From positions 1,860,001 through 1,924,000 of the forward strand of contig NZ_CP013002.1 of the NCBI RefSeq assembly GCF_001414055.1: a DNA stretch of 64,000 nucleotides, written 5' to 3'. The position numbers and the translations under genes are program-made. The notes under the pieces were generated by a model. The model searched no databases, had not been told where the DNA came from, and was given only the letters and a program-made list of their open reading frames with translations. Positions 21,119 through 29,612 of the stretch are shown here, piece by piece; the stretch's first letter is position 1, and each line of letters begins with the position of its first letter. The stretch comes from Caulobacter henricii (GTDB lineage Bacteria > Pseudomonadota > Alphaproteobacteria > Caulobacterales > Caulobacteraceae).

Positions 21119-22069
21119 ATGCAAGACCCCAAACCTATCCGCTGGCGCGACTTGGACCTTGATCCGATCCATTGGGCGCGGGAGGTGCTTCGCGTCCTGG
21201 GTCTGGCGCTGTCGCGGATCTGGGGACGCGACGTCATGCTCTATGTCGGCGGGGTCTCTTTTTTCGCCCTGCTGGCCGTTTTCCCGGCGCTGGCGATCAT
21301 CATCGGGATCTACAGCCTGTTGCTAACGCCAGCCGTGGCGGCCGCTCAGGCTGAAAACCTTGCACAGTTGATGCCCGAGGGCGCGCGGTCCCTGTTTGAA
21401 AGCGAACTGACGCGCCTGGCCCATGCACCTGAGCAAGCCGTTTCGGCCCAGAGCGCGGTCGCCCTCGTCATCGGTGCCTATGCCGCTCACAGAGGCTTCA
21501 AGGCCCTATTGGCCGGCCTCTCCTTCATCCACGATGAGGAGGACCAGAGGGGCTTTGTGGGCTTCAATCTGATGGCCCTGATCGTCCTGATCGCCGCCTT
21601 TGGGCTGCTGTTTATGATGTCCGGCATTTTCCTGATCTTGCGGTTGCTGAGCAGCGCGTTGCACTTGCGACCCTTGGAAGGCGTGCCGTGGGTTCAGAGC
21701 GAGTGGACATGGGCCAGTCTGGGCGTGGTGATCGGGATGACCCTGATCTATCGCTACGCCATGTCCCGAGCGCCCGTCGGCTGGCGAGCCTCGACGGCAG
21801 GCGGCGTCGCCGCTGCCATCCTCTGTCTCTGCATGTCGTCAGCCAGCGCCTTCTATGTCGACAAGGTGGCCCAGCTTGGTGCCACCTACGGTTCGATTTC
21901 GGCGGTCATCATCTTTCTGATCTGGCTGTCCTGGAGCGTGAACGCCATTTTCCTTGGTGGTGCCTTGGCGACAGAGGTGGAAATCGCCCTGGATGAGCGC
22001 CCCCGCGCCCTCGTCGAAGGCCCGCGCGCAATCCCGCTCAAGGTGCCTTCTTCGTCACCAGAAAGCTGA
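21119..22069 (+). CDS. YihY/BrkB-family inner-membrane protein
   Basis: A 316-residue polytopic protein with about six membrane segments. It contains the family hallmark VGGVSFFALLAVFPALAIIIGIYSLL near the N-terminus (written here as consecutive short pieces VGGVSFFALLAVFP and ALAIIIGIYS) and the C-terminal YGSISAVIIFLIWLSW stretch. The family was once called ribonuclease BN by mistake, and its function is unsettled. The open frame reaches back to 20966, but the upstream part is Arg-rich with no family character, so I chose ATG 21119. The last 32 bases overlap the convergent tusA-like gene. The 217-base gap before it holds nothing I recognise. Confidence 0.85.
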   Translation: MQDPKPIRWRDLDLDPIHWAREVLRVLGLALSRIWGRDVMLYVGGVSFFALLAVFPALAIIIGIYSLLLTPAVAAAQAENLAQLMPEGARSLFESELTRLAHAPEQAVSAQSAVALVIGAYAAHRGFKALLAGLSFIHDEEDQRGFVGFNLMALIVLIAAFGLLFMMSGIFLILRLLSSALHLRPLEGVPWVQSEWTWASLGVVIGMTLIYRYAMSRAPVGWRASTAGGVAAAILCLCMSSASAFYVDKVAQLGATYGSISAVIIFLIWLSWSVNAIFLGGALATEVEIALDERPRALVEGPRAIPLKVPSSSPES

Positions 22070-22274
22070 TCGATCCGCTATCTCCGTCCGTTATCGAGTC
22101 TACCGTCGCGCCGGCACTCGATGCAAAATGCGGGACATCGATCCGGGCCATCGGATCATCAGCAATCAACAAAATTTGCCCACCCGGCGGTGCGGACTCC
22201 AGGGCCCGGCGCAGCCGAAGGGTCGGCACCGGACAACGGTGGCCTCTCGCGTCGACAAGGGTTGGGCTAGCCAT
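22038..22274 (-). CDS. TusA/SirA-like sulfur carrier family protein
   Basis: A 78-residue protein with the TusA fold. The conserved Cys-Pro motif lies in DARGHRCPVPTLRLRRAL near residues 8-25, and the beta-strand segment GGQILLIADDPMARIDVPHF follows in short pieces (GGQILLIADDP, MARIDVPHF). TusA-type proteins carry persulfide sulfur for tRNA thiolation or sulfur trafficking; which pathway applies here is not shown. The ATG at 22274 overlaps the end of rsuA by 8 bases, so it is the last gene of a three-gene minus-strand unit. Its 3' end overlaps yihY. Confidence 0.85.
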   Translation of the reverse strand: MASPTLVDARGHRCPVPTLRLRRALESAPPGGQILLIADDPMARIDVPHFASSAGATVDSITDGDSGSISFLVTKKAP

Positions 22275-23007
22275 CGATAAAGACCGCTTCGGCTTCGATT
22301 TCGGACAGGATCCGGAACTGGCCAGGCTCAAGATCATCGGGCAGATCCACGCCGCCGATCCGCTCCCGATGGAGGGCGAGGACATGATTGCCGGCTGCCG
22401 CGAACATCCTCCTGACCTGATGGTATCGACCTTCCGTCACGGTCAGGCGGGCACGATGGGCATCAAGTGGAACCAACTGGGCAGGCAGAAGTGGCTTTTC
22501 CTCGCCCTCCAGCATCAATGACCCGGAAGAGAACAGCGGCCCTTCCAGGCCCGTGAGTGGCCGATCGAGGGTCGCCAGATATGTTTTCGGGACGTGGCGC
22601 TTTGGCGAAATGACCCGATGCAGGTAGTCGCCATCATCGGTGATCAGGATGAGGCCAGAAGTGTCCTTGTCCAGGCGCCCGACCGTCGAAAGTCCCGGGT
22701 CACGGATCCGCCAGCGACGGGGCAGCAGATCATAGATCCGTTCGCCATCTTCCTTGTGGGAACAAACAACGCCCAGGGGCTTGTGCATCAACACAACAAG
22801 CGGGGCAGGCGGATCAATCGGCGCGCCCTTGATGGTCATTCGGCCGGGCAGGTCAGAGGTGACCGCAACCTTGGTCCCGACATCCTTCAGGACCTTGCCG
22901 TCCAGGACGACCTTGCCGCTGGCGATCAAGGCCTGAACGTCCTTGCGACTGCCATAGCCGAGATTGGCCAGCAGCCTGTCCAGCCGCGCCATCAAGGCCT
23001 TGGTCAC
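22267..23007 (-). CDS. Pseudouridine synthase, RsuA/RluB/E/F family
   Basis: Site-specific uridine isomerase for rRNA. An N-terminal S4 RNA-binding domain (RLDRLLANLGYGSRKDVQ) is followed by the catalytic domain with the Asp-containing motif GRLDKDTSGLILITDDGD, where the catalytic Asp follows GRL. The C-terminal EGRYHQVRRMFAAAGNHV is typical of RsuA-like enzymes that target U516 of 16S rRNA. I chose the GTG at 23007 because it overlaps the rsmC-like stop as GTGA and has a GAGG site; an ATG at 22992 is an alternative. Distinguishing RsuA from RluE or RluF needs comparison. Confidence 0.88.
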   Translation of the reverse strand: MTKALMARLDRLLANLGYGSRKDVQALIASGKVVLDGKVLKDVGTKVAVTSDLPGRMTIKGAPIDPPAPLVVLMHKPLGVVCSHKEDGERIYDLLPRRWRIRDPGLSTVGRLDKDTSGLILITDDGDYLHRVISPKRHVPKTYLATLDRPLTGLEGPLFSSGSLMLEGEEKPLLPAQLVPLDAHRARLTVTEGRYHQVRRMFAAAGNHVLALHRERIGGVDLPDDLEPGQFRILSEIEAEAVFIDG

Positions 23008-23915
23008 TTGCGCGCCTCGAAGACCTTGTAGCCGTTCGTCTCTCCGGCCAGGCGCACCTGTGTGAAGTGCTCCTTCAGGATCGCCTCGTAGGGCAGATGG
23101 CGGTTGGCCACCAACCACAGATCACCGCCTTTGCGCAGGCAGGCGGCCGCAGTCTTGATGAAAGCCTGACCCAGGGATCTGTCCTCGCCGCCGGTCTCAT
23201 GGAACGGCGGATTGGTGACGATGAAATCGAGCTTTTCCATCCGCCCGCCGGCCTGGCGGACATCGTCCCAGAGGAATTCGGCGCGAGGGTCGTCGATGTT
23301 GCGGCAGGCTGCGTCCACAGCTCGCCGATCGAGATCAACCAGGGTCAGCTTCGTCACTTTCGGGGAGGTCAGAACGCTGCGCGACAGCCAACCTATGCCG
23401 CATCCAAAGTCTGCTCCTGTACCGGAGAGCGGTGGCAGGGTCTTCTGAAGTAGGGCCGTGCCTGGGTCCAGTCGGTCCCAGCTGAAGACACCCGGCTGGG
23501 TCCAGAGTTCGTCCACGGCGCGGCGCGGTGACCCGGCTTCGATCGCGACTTCCAGACCCTCGGTCACCGCCGGGCGAAGCGCGACACAGATCCGATGGTG
23601 CTTCTTGGAACTTTCGCCAACCACGCAGCCGAAAGCCTCAAGTTCCTTTTTCAGTCGCAGACCGCCCCGGTCCTTCGGGCCAAAGACGGTCAGGCGGCCG
23701 TCGATCCGCAGGGTCCGCAGGGCCTGCGCGAGGACGAAGCGGCGCTCCACAACGCCGGCTGGCGCGCGCACCGCAAAGGCTTCAAGCGATTGGTCCTGGA
23801 TGGAGGCCAAGTCGGTAGCGCCAACCACCAGTGGGGATACCTGAATCGCGTCGGCCGCGACTGGTGCCAGATCATGATCGGCCAGGCCGTAGTACGCGGT
23901 GCGGGCTGTTGACAT
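23004..23915 (-). CDS. rsmC: Class I SAM-dependent methyltransferase, RsmC-like
   Basis: Likely 16S rRNA guanine-N2 methyltransferase (G1207 in E. coli numbering). The C-terminal Rossmann domain has the SAM loop GADFGCGIGWLS, the acidic LTLVDLDRRAVDAA segment and the amino-methylase motif NPPFHE. The N-terminal half is a degenerate copy of the fold, as in RsmC. The open frame reaches 24002 through part of tRNA-Ser. The ATG at 23915 gives 303 residues and avoids the tRNA. The gene leads the unit rsmC, rsuA-like, tusA-like, joined by overlapping start and stop codons. Confidence 0.85.
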   Translation of the reverse strand: MSTARTAYYGLADHDLAPVAADAIQVSPLVVGATDLASIQDQSLEAFAVRAPAGVVERRFVLAQALRTLRIDGRLTVFGPKDRGGLRLKKELEAFGCVVGESSKKHHRICVALRPAVTEGLEVAIEAGSPRRAVDELWTQPGVFSWDRLDPGTALLQKTLPPLSGTGADFGCGIGWLSRSVLTSPKVTKLTLVDLDRRAVDAACRNIDDPRAEFLWDDVRQAGGRMEKLDFIVTNPPFHETGGEDRSLGQAFIKTAAACLRKGGDLWLVANRHLPYEAILKEHFTQVRLAGETNGYKVFEARK

Positions 23916-23974
23916 CAGTATCCTGGAAGTCCGCCGCACCGGCTTGTGGTTGGCCGGCGCGGCGGAGAACGGGG

Positions 23975-24064
23975 TGGCGGACAGAGTGGGATTCGAACCC
24001 ACGGTAGACTTTCACCTACGGCGGTTTTCAAGACCGCTGCCTTAAACCACTCGGCCATCTGTCC
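23975..24064 (-). tRNA. tRNA-Ser (anticodon UGA)
   Basis: Reading the minus strand, the acceptor arm GGACAGA pairs with TCTGTCC, followed by discriminator G and an encoded CCA. The D arm (GGCCGAGTGG), anticodon loop CTTGAAA with anticodon TGA, a long variable arm characteristic of serine tRNAs, and the T loop GGTTCGAATCC are all present. The length is 90 with CCA. It lies alone between rsmC and the divergent rlpA. Confidence 0.95.
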
Positions 24065-24168
24065 GGAGCGGCGGCTATATCAGTGCGCCTTCGCCTTAAC
24101 CAGACTTCAAAACAACTGGGGCATGCTGAAAATTCGGAAGGGCTCGCCCGCGTCAGAAAGACGTCAGC

Positions 24169-25083
24169 ATGGTAATGGATCGGCTCCTTTGGCGCGGCCT
24201 GCGCAATGCGGGCATTGTGGGCCTTGCTGCCGCGAGCCTCGCTGCCTGCGCCACGCCGAAACCAAGGCTTGAGACAAGGGCCAGTCCTGATTTCAACGGC
24301 TCAGCGTCACCCCGCGGTCCGATGACGGGGCCCTCTGGAAAAGTTCTAAGGGGAACTGAAAAACCTTATCAAATCAAGGGTGTATGGTATTATCCCAAGG
24401 CCGATCCCGACTATGATGAAAAGGGCATTGGCTCCTGGTACGGCGAGCAGTTTCACAATCGGAAGACCGCCAACGGCGAGATATTCGACATGGACGCCGT
24501 CTCGGCGGCCCATAAGACCTTGCCCTTGCCCAGCCTGGTTGAAGTGACCAATCTCGACAACGGCCGCAGGATGATCATCCGGGTCAATGATCGTGGTCCT
24601 TTTGTCGGTGACCGTGTGATCGACCTCTCCAGAGCGGCAGCCGATCAGCTGGGCTATCGCCGTCAGGGCATTGCACGCGTGCGGGTGCGCTATGTCGGCC
24701 CCGCCCCCAAGTCATCCTTTGAAACGCGGCAATATGCCCAAACGCCCGTTACCCCACCGCAGCCTCCCGTCCGCCAGCCTGTAAGGGAAGACGCTGAACC
24801 TGTCTGGCCAGCCGAGCCGCCGCCGGTCAGGACACAGATCATTCCGCCCCGTCAAAGCGCCTTCAAGGTGCAGGCTGGCGCGTTTTCCAGCCGCGAGAAT
24901 GCCGAACGCGCCGTGGCTCAGCTGCAGTCCGCAGGTTCGGCCACGATCGAACGTCTGGAACGGAACAGCGGAACCCTCTATCGCGTAACCGTTTCCGCCG
25001 GCGAGGATGAAGGCCAGGCCTGGACCCTGCGGGATCGCGTTGTAGCCCTGGGTTATTCCGGGGCGACAGTGCTGCGCCCCTGA
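24169..25083 (+). CDS. rlpA: Septal ring lytic transglycosylase RlpA-family lipoprotein
   Basis: An outer-membrane lipoprotein of 304 residues. The signal peptide ends in a lipobox with Cys27 (SLAAC). A double-psi beta-barrel domain spans about residues 90-180 (GSWYGEQFHNRKTANGE, then VNDRGPFVGDRVIDLS) and contains the conserved Asp of RlpA. A Pro-rich linker leads to a C-terminal SPOR domain (about 228-302), which binds denuded peptidoglycan at the division site. The start could be ATG 24169 or 24175. It heads a unit with tmk, holB, tatD and an MBL hydrolase. Confidence 0.9.
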   Translation: MVMDRLLWRGLRNAGIVGLAAASLAACATPKPRLETRASPDFNGSASPRGPMTGPSGKVLRGTEKPYQIKGVWYYPKADPDYDEKGIGSWYGEQFHNRKTANGEIFDMDAVSAAHKTLPLPSLVEVTNLDNGRRMIIRVNDRGPFVGDRVIDLSRAAADQLGYRRQGIARVRVRYVGPAPKSSFETRQYAQTPVTPPQPPVRQPVREDAEPVWPAEPPPVRTQIIPPRQSAFKVQAGAFSSRENAERAVAQLQSAGSATIERLERNSGTLYRVTVSAGEDEGQAWTLRDRVVALGYSGATVLRP

Positions 25084-25137
25084 TTCCTTTGCCCAAGGCC
25101 ACTGGACAAGCTCGGCGTTCCGGTCGAATTGAGACCC

Positions 25138-25764
25138 GTGACGCGCGGATCATTCATCAGTTTTGAAGGCGGGGAGGGGGCTGGCAAGTCGACCCAGATT
25201 CGTCGTCTGGCCGACCGTTTGCAATCCGCTGGACACGATATCGTCCTGACGCGTGAACCTGGCGGAAGCCCCGGTGCCGAGACGATCCGGGATCTCCTGG
25301 TCAATGGCGAGGCGGACCGATGGTCCCCGGTCACCGAAACCCTGCTGATGTACGCGGCACGGCGCGACCACCTCGAAAGGGTGATCCGTCCAGCCCTGGA
25401 TCGCGGCGCAGTGGTCCTGTGCGACAGGTTCTCCGACTCGACCCGGGCCTATCAGGGCGCAGGGGGGGATGCGCCGGCGGCCCTGATCGCGGCGCTCGAG
25501 GACCATGTCCTTGGCGATTCGATCCCTGACCTGACGTTGATCTTCGACCTTCCCCCGGCCGTCGGCCTGGCTCGTGCCGCCGCGCGAGGCGGTGCCGCGC
25601 GGTTCGAATCCAAGGGGCTGGAGTTCCATGAACGACTGCGGGCCGGCTTCATGGCCATCGCCCAGGGGGAACCAAAGCGTTGTGCGCTGATCGACGCCAA
25701 CGCCACGCCCGACCAGGTTTCTGAAGCGGTCTGGACCGTCGTATCGACCAGGCTGGCCCTTTGA
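25138..25764 (+). CDS. tmk: Thymidylate kinase
   Basis: Phosphorylates dTMP to dTDP. The P-loop reads FEGGEGAGKSTQ near residues 8-19. The DR[FY] motif appears as LCDRFSDSTRAYQG, and the lid region (RAAARGGAARFESKGLEF) follows. The open frame begins at a TTG at 25129. The GTG at 25138 starts closer to the conserved RGSFISFEG and gives 208 residues. holB starts one base after its stop. In several alphaproteobacteria a D-Ala-D-Ala carboxypeptidase gene sits between rlpA and tmk; none is here. Confidence 0.95.
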   Translation: MTRGSFISFEGGEGAGKSTQIRRLADRLQSAGHDIVLTREPGGSPGAETIRDLLVNGEADRWSPVTETLLMYAARRDHLERVIRPALDRGAVVLCDRFSDSTRAYQGAGGDAPAALIAALEDHVLGDSIPDLTLIFDLPPAVGLARAAARGGAARFESKGLEFHERLRAGFMAIAQGEPKRCALIDANATPDQVSEAVWTVVSTRLAL

Positions 25765-25765
25765 G

Positions 25766-26770
25766 ATGGAGCCGCCTCCGCATCCCCGCGAGGTTTATGC
25801 GCTTGAAGGCCTGATCGGCGCCGAGTCTGCGTTCCTGGACGCCCTTGGCCGTGGCCGCCTGCACCATGCCTGGCTGCTGGCCGGACCGGAGGGCATAGGC
25901 AAAGCCACCCTGGCCTACCGCATGGCGCGCCGCCTTCTCGGCGCGGCCCACGATCCAGCCTTTGGCCTATTGGGTGCCGCGCCAACTGATGTCACCAGCC
26001 GCCAGGTCGCTGCTAGGTCGCATCCGGACCTCATGGTCCTTGAGCGCGCCACAGATGACGGCAAGACGCGCAAATCGATCCCGGTCGATGAGGCGCGACG
26101 GCTACCGGAATTCTTCGCCAATTCGCCGGCGATTTCGCCCTATCGGGTCGCAATCATCGACGCGGCAGACGACTTGAACGTCAACGCCGCCAATGCCGTG
26201 CTCAAAACGCTTGAGGAGCCACCCGCCCGCGGCGTGATCTTGCTGATCAGCCACGCGCCTGGAAAGCTTCTGCCGACCATTCGGTCGCGTTGTCGCAGGT
26301 TGCTGGTTCCTGCACCTGGCGTCGAGGCCGCGACCAGAATGGTCAGCCAGCGTGCCGGCCTGGGTCACCAAGAAGCTGAGCGACTGGCTCGTATGGCGCA
26401 TGGCGCGCCGGGCAGGGCGCTTCAACTGGCCTCATCAGGGGCCCTGGCTGTGGATGACGCCGCCAGCGAGATTCTGCGAAGCCTGCCCGCCATCGATGAA
26501 GGGGCACTTCTGGCCCTGGCCGACAGCTTTCGCGGTAGCGAAGGTGCTGCCCGCTTTGAATTACTGCTGGAACGACTGGCGGATCAGATCCACGCCATGG
26601 CCACGCGCCTCGCGGCAACCGGCTCCTCGTCTGCCCTGGACCGTTGGGCATCGGTCTGGGAGCGTCTGGTGCGCTGGCCGGGCGAAGCCGAGGCCATAAA
26701 CCTGGATCGTGCAGATGTGTTCTGGAGCGTGATCTCGGACTTGCGTGCCGCCGCCAAGACGGCGATGTGA
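25766..26770 (+). CDS. holB: DNA polymerase III delta-prime subunit
   Basis: Clamp-loader subunit of the replicative polymerase. The N-terminal AAA+ region begins IGAESAFLDALGRGRLHHAWLL (in pieces IGAESAFLDALG, RGRLHHAWLL). A P-loop-like GPEGIGKATLAYR follows, along with the sensor segment NVNAANAVLKTLEEPP and the SRC motif of delta-prime in TIRSRCRRLLVPA. At 334 residues it is standard for alphaproteobacteria. The zinc-binding cysteines of the E. coli protein are not obvious. It is packed between tmk and tatD with almost no spacing. Confidence 0.93.
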   Translation: MEPPPHPREVYALEGLIGAESAFLDALGRGRLHHAWLLAGPEGIGKATLAYRMARRLLGAAHDPAFGLLGAAPTDVTSRQVAARSHPDLMVLERATDDGKTRKSIPVDEARRLPEFFANSPAISPYRVAIIDAADDLNVNAANAVLKTLEEPPARGVILLISHAPGKLLPTIRSRCRRLLVPAPGVEAATRMVSQRAGLGHQEAERLARMAHGAPGRALQLASSGALAVDDAASEILRSLPAIDEGALLALADSFRGSEGAARFELLLERLADQIHAMATRLAATGSSSALDRWASVWERLVRWPGEAEAINLDRADVFWSVISDLRAAAKTAM

Positions 26771-26775
26771 GCGCC

Positions 26776-27555
26776 ATGCTCATAGACAGCCACGTCAATC
26801 TCCACGCGCACCAGTATGATGAAGACCGCGACGCCGTGATTGCCCGCGCCCGAGAGGCCGGCATCGGTCTGATGGTCACCATCTGCGACAAGGTTTCATC
26901 CTTCGAGGCCGTCCATGCCATTGCCATGGCCGAGCCGGACATCTGGTGCACGGTGGGTACCCATCCGCACGAAGCCAAAGAGAACCCGGACCTTTCGGTC
27001 GAGGCCCTCGTGGCCCTCGCCGACCGCCCCCGCGTGATAGGCATCGGCGAGTGCGGCCTGGATTTTCACTACGACTTTTCGCCCCGCGACATTCAGGCGC
27101 GTGTTTTCCGAGCTCACATCGCGGCTGCCCGCCAGACGGGTCTGCCCCTTGTCGTCCACACTCGCGAAGCGGATCCGCTGATGGCTGAGATCCTCGAAGA
27201 GGAGCACCAGCGTGGGGCCTTCAAGTTGCTGATGCACTGCTACACGAGCGGTGCCGAGCTGGCAGCGCGGGCGGCCGCCCTGGGAGCCTGGTTTTCGGTC
27301 TCAGGGATCGCGACTTTCAAAGCGGCCGAAGATGTCCGGGCGATCATTCGCGACATGCCGGCCGACAGGATCATTGTCGAAACCGATTGCCCGTATCTGG
27401 CACCTGTGCCGATGCGCGGCCGACGCAATGAACCAGCCTATCTGCCCCACATTGTGGACAAACTCGGCGAGATTCGAGGTTGGACGCGCTCTGAGGCCGA
27501 AGCCCGCACAGAGGATGCGTTTTTTGCGCTGTTCGACCGGATACCGCGTCCGTGA
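26776..27555 (+). CDS. TatD-family metal-dependent hydrolase (DNase)
   Basis: A TIM-barrel hydrolase of the amidohydrolase superfamily, 259 residues. TatD proteins act as 3'-5' exonucleases, and some deacylate D-aminoacyl-tRNA. Metal ligands visible are Glu in GIGECGLDFHYD, His in LVVHTREAD, His in LLMHCYTSG and Asp in VETDCPYLAPVP. The usual N-terminal HxH reads DSHVNLH, so the second His is Asn. The ATG at 26776 starts LIDSHVNL; a GTG at 26767 overlaps the holB stop. It is followed by the MBL gene with a GTGA overlap. Confidence 0.9.
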   Translation: MLIDSHVNLHAHQYDEDRDAVIARAREAGIGLMVTICDKVSSFEAVHAIAMAEPDIWCTVGTHPHEAKENPDLSVEALVALADRPRVIGIGECGLDFHYDFSPRDIQARVFRAHIAAARQTGLPLVVHTREADPLMAEILEEEHQRGAFKLLMHCYTSGAELAARAAALGAWFSVSGIATFKAAEDVRAIIRDMPADRIIVETDCPYLAPVPMRGRRNEPAYLPHIVDKLGEIRGWTRSEAEARTEDAFFALFDRIPRP

Positions 27556-28358
27556 ACGGAGCCCTGGAATTCACGATCCTCGGTTCCGGCTCTTCAGGCG
27601 GCGTTCCACGGGCCGATGGCGACTGGGGCGACTGCGATCCCGCCGATCCGCGGAACCTGCGGACCCGGTGTTCCTTGCTGGTCCGACGCAAAGGGGAGGG
27701 CGGGCCCAAGGCCGAGACCACCATCGTGGTCGACACGTCACCTGACTTCCGTCTGCAAGCCGTGGCTGCGGGGGCCAGGCGGATCGACGCCGCGGTGTTT
27801 ACGCACGACCATGCTGATCAAGCCCACGGCATTGATGACCTGAGGCCATTCTTCCTCAATCAGCGCCATAAGATCCCTGCCTTTATGGACGAGGCCACTC
27901 GCGTTGGGCTCACACACCGGTTCGACTATGTGTTCACGACCCAGGGCGGCTATCCGGCGATTTGCGAGCCGCGGCCTATTCCCCCTCACGGCGAGCCTTG
28001 GGCGATCACAGGGCCAAGCGGTGACATCCCGGTCCTGAGCTTCGACCTGGATCACGGCAACATCCGCTCCGTCGGCTATCGCTTTGACAAGGTGGCCTAC
28101 ACGCCCGATGTCGTTGGCATTCCGGAGGACAGTTGGCCTGCCCTGATGGGGTTGGATGTCTGGATCGTCGATGCCCTGCGCTGGACACCCCATCCGACCC
28201 ACGCCCATGTTGAACGGACGCTGGAATGGATTGCCCGGGCCAAGCCGCGGCGCGCCATTCTAACGAACCTCCATATTGACCTGGATTTCAAGGCCTTATC
28301 GGAAAAACTTCCGGTTGACGTCTTTCCTGCATTTGATGGCTTACGCTTCTCGATCTAG
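27552..28358 (+). CDS. MBL-fold metallo-hydrolase (PhnP-like)
   Basis: A 268-residue metallo-beta-lactamase fold protein. The metal motif HxHxDH reads THDHADQAHGIDD, and the N-terminal strand ILGSGSSGGVPR is typical of the PhnP/RNase Z-like branch. Members hydrolyse phosphodiesters such as cyclic ribose phosphate (PhnP). No phosphonate genes are nearby, so PhnP function is unlikely, and the partner is usually tatD, as here. The start is GTG overlapping the tatD stop. It ends the rlpA-to-MBL unit. The 126-base convergent gap to pyrC shows no clear terminator hairpin. Confidence 0.85.
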   Translation: MNGALEFTILGSGSSGGVPRADGDWGDCDPADPRNLRTRCSLLVRRKGEGGPKAETTIVVDTSPDFRLQAVAAGARRIDAAVFTHDHADQAHGIDDLRPFFLNQRHKIPAFMDEATRVGLTHRFDYVFTTQGGYPAICEPRPIPPHGEPWAITGPSGDIPVLSFDLDHGNIRSVGYRFDKVAYTPDVVGIPEDSWPALMGLDVWIVDALRWTPHPTHAHVERTLEWIARAKPRRAILTNLHIDLDFKALSEKLPVDVFPAFDGLRFSI

Positions 28359-28484
28359 CGGTTGCGGCCAAGAGGATCGCGCTCGAAGCGCTCAGAAGTT
28401 GTCCAGATGCGTGAAAAGCCAAAGAGATAAGTCCGGCATTTTTCGAACTTGGTCAGGCTGTTAGCGGACCCTTTTGACAAATTC

Positions 28485-29582
28485 TTATGCCGCCTGGTGC
28501 CCGGCGAAGTGCCAATTCAGGGTCTCACCTGCATGGAACGGCACCAAAACCGCGGCCCCCAAGGTCATGTTTTCAGGAACCGGACTGGCTCTACGCTCCA
28601 GGACAACGACGCCGTCATTAAGCGGTAGGCCATAGAAGCGAGGGCCGTTTTCCGACGCAAAGGCTTCCAGGCGGTCGAGCGCGCCCTCTTCATCGAAGGT
28701 CTTCGCATAGCTTTCGATGGCATAGGGCGCGTTGAAGACGCCGGCGCAGCCGCAGGCGGCTTCCTTTGCACCGACGGTGTGCGGCGCGGAGTCCGTGCCA
28801 AGGAAGAACTTGGCGGAACCTGAAGTCGCCGCCCTGCGTAAGGCGAGTCTGTGGGTCTCCCGCTTTACGACCGGCAGGCAATAGAAGTGCGGGCGGATCC
28901 CGCCTTCGAACATGGCGTTGCGATTGATCGCCAGATGGTGCGGCGTGATCGTGGCCGCGATATTGGGCCCGCTGGCTTCCACAAAGGCCACGGCATCCGC
29001 CGTCGTTATGTGTTCGAACACCACCTTGAGGGCTGGAAAATCGGCGATCAGCTTGCCGAGAATGCGCTCAATGAAGACGGCCTCCCTGTCAAAGATGTCG
29101 ACATGGCGATCCGTCACCTCGCCATGAATCAGCAGAGGCATGCCGATCCGCTGCATGGCTTCAAGCACGGCATGGATGTTCCGGATATCCGTGACACCGT
29201 GCGCTGAGTTGGTGGTGGCGTGCGCGGGGTAGAGCTTGCAGGCCGTGAAGACGCCCTCACCAAAGCCGCGCTCAACTTCACCCGCGTCGATGGTGTCAGT
29301 CAGGTAGCAGGTCATCAGCGGCTCGAAGGCCAGACCTGGCTCGACGACCGCGAGGATTCTGTCGCGATAGGCCCTCGCCGCCGAGACGGTCGTGATCGGC
29401 GGGCCGAGATTGGGCATGACGATAGCCCGCGCGAATTGCCTGGCCGTGTAGTTGACGACGGAGGCCAGCATGTCGCCGTCACGAAGGTGGACATGCCAGT
29501 CATCGGGTCGGCGAAGGGTCAGGTGAGATTGCGAGGAGGGATTGGGGCGGGCTTCGGTCACCGAACTATCCGAGATCGTCAT
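28485..29582 (-). CDS. pyrC: Dihydroorotase (class II)
   Basis: Cyclises N-carbamoyl-L-aspartate to dihydroorotate in pyrimidine synthesis. The first metal motif HxH is in [14 protein letters not shown] near residue 29. Further ligands appear in LLIHGEVTD and [12 protein letters not shown]. The substrate region [19 protein letters not shown] (in pieces [19 protein letters not shown]) and FLGTDSAPH follow. The 365-residue length and lack of a partner aspartate transcarbamoylase place it with the homodimeric PyrC type. It has an unusually polar N-terminal tail of about 20 residues. A 30-base gap separates it from the lysR gene upstream. Confidence 0.95.
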   Translation of the reverse strand: MTISDSSVTEARPNPSSQSHLTLRRPDDWHVHLRDGDMLASVVNYTARQFARAIVMPNLGPPITTVSAARAYRDRILAVVEPGLAFEPLMTCYLTDTIDAGEVERGFGEGVFTACKLYPAHATTNSAHGVTDIRNIHAVLEAMQRIGMPLLIHGEVTDRHVDIFDREAVFIERILGKLIADFPALKVVFEHITTADAVAFVEASGPNIAATITPHHLAINRNAMFEGGIRPHFYCLPVVKRETHRLALRRAATSGSAKFFLGTDSAPHTVGAKEAACGCAGVFNAPYAIESYAKTFDEEGALDRLEAFASENGPRFYGLPLNDGVVVLERRASPVPENMTLGAAVLVPFHAGETLNWHFAGHQAA

Positions 29583-29612
29583 TCATCGGCTCCTTGGCGG
29601 GCGCGGCTTGCT

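Noticed and set aside
27552..28358. PhnP of a phosphonate operon
   Set aside because: No phn genes nearby; the protein is the common tatD-linked MBL hydrolase, so I gave no gene symbol.
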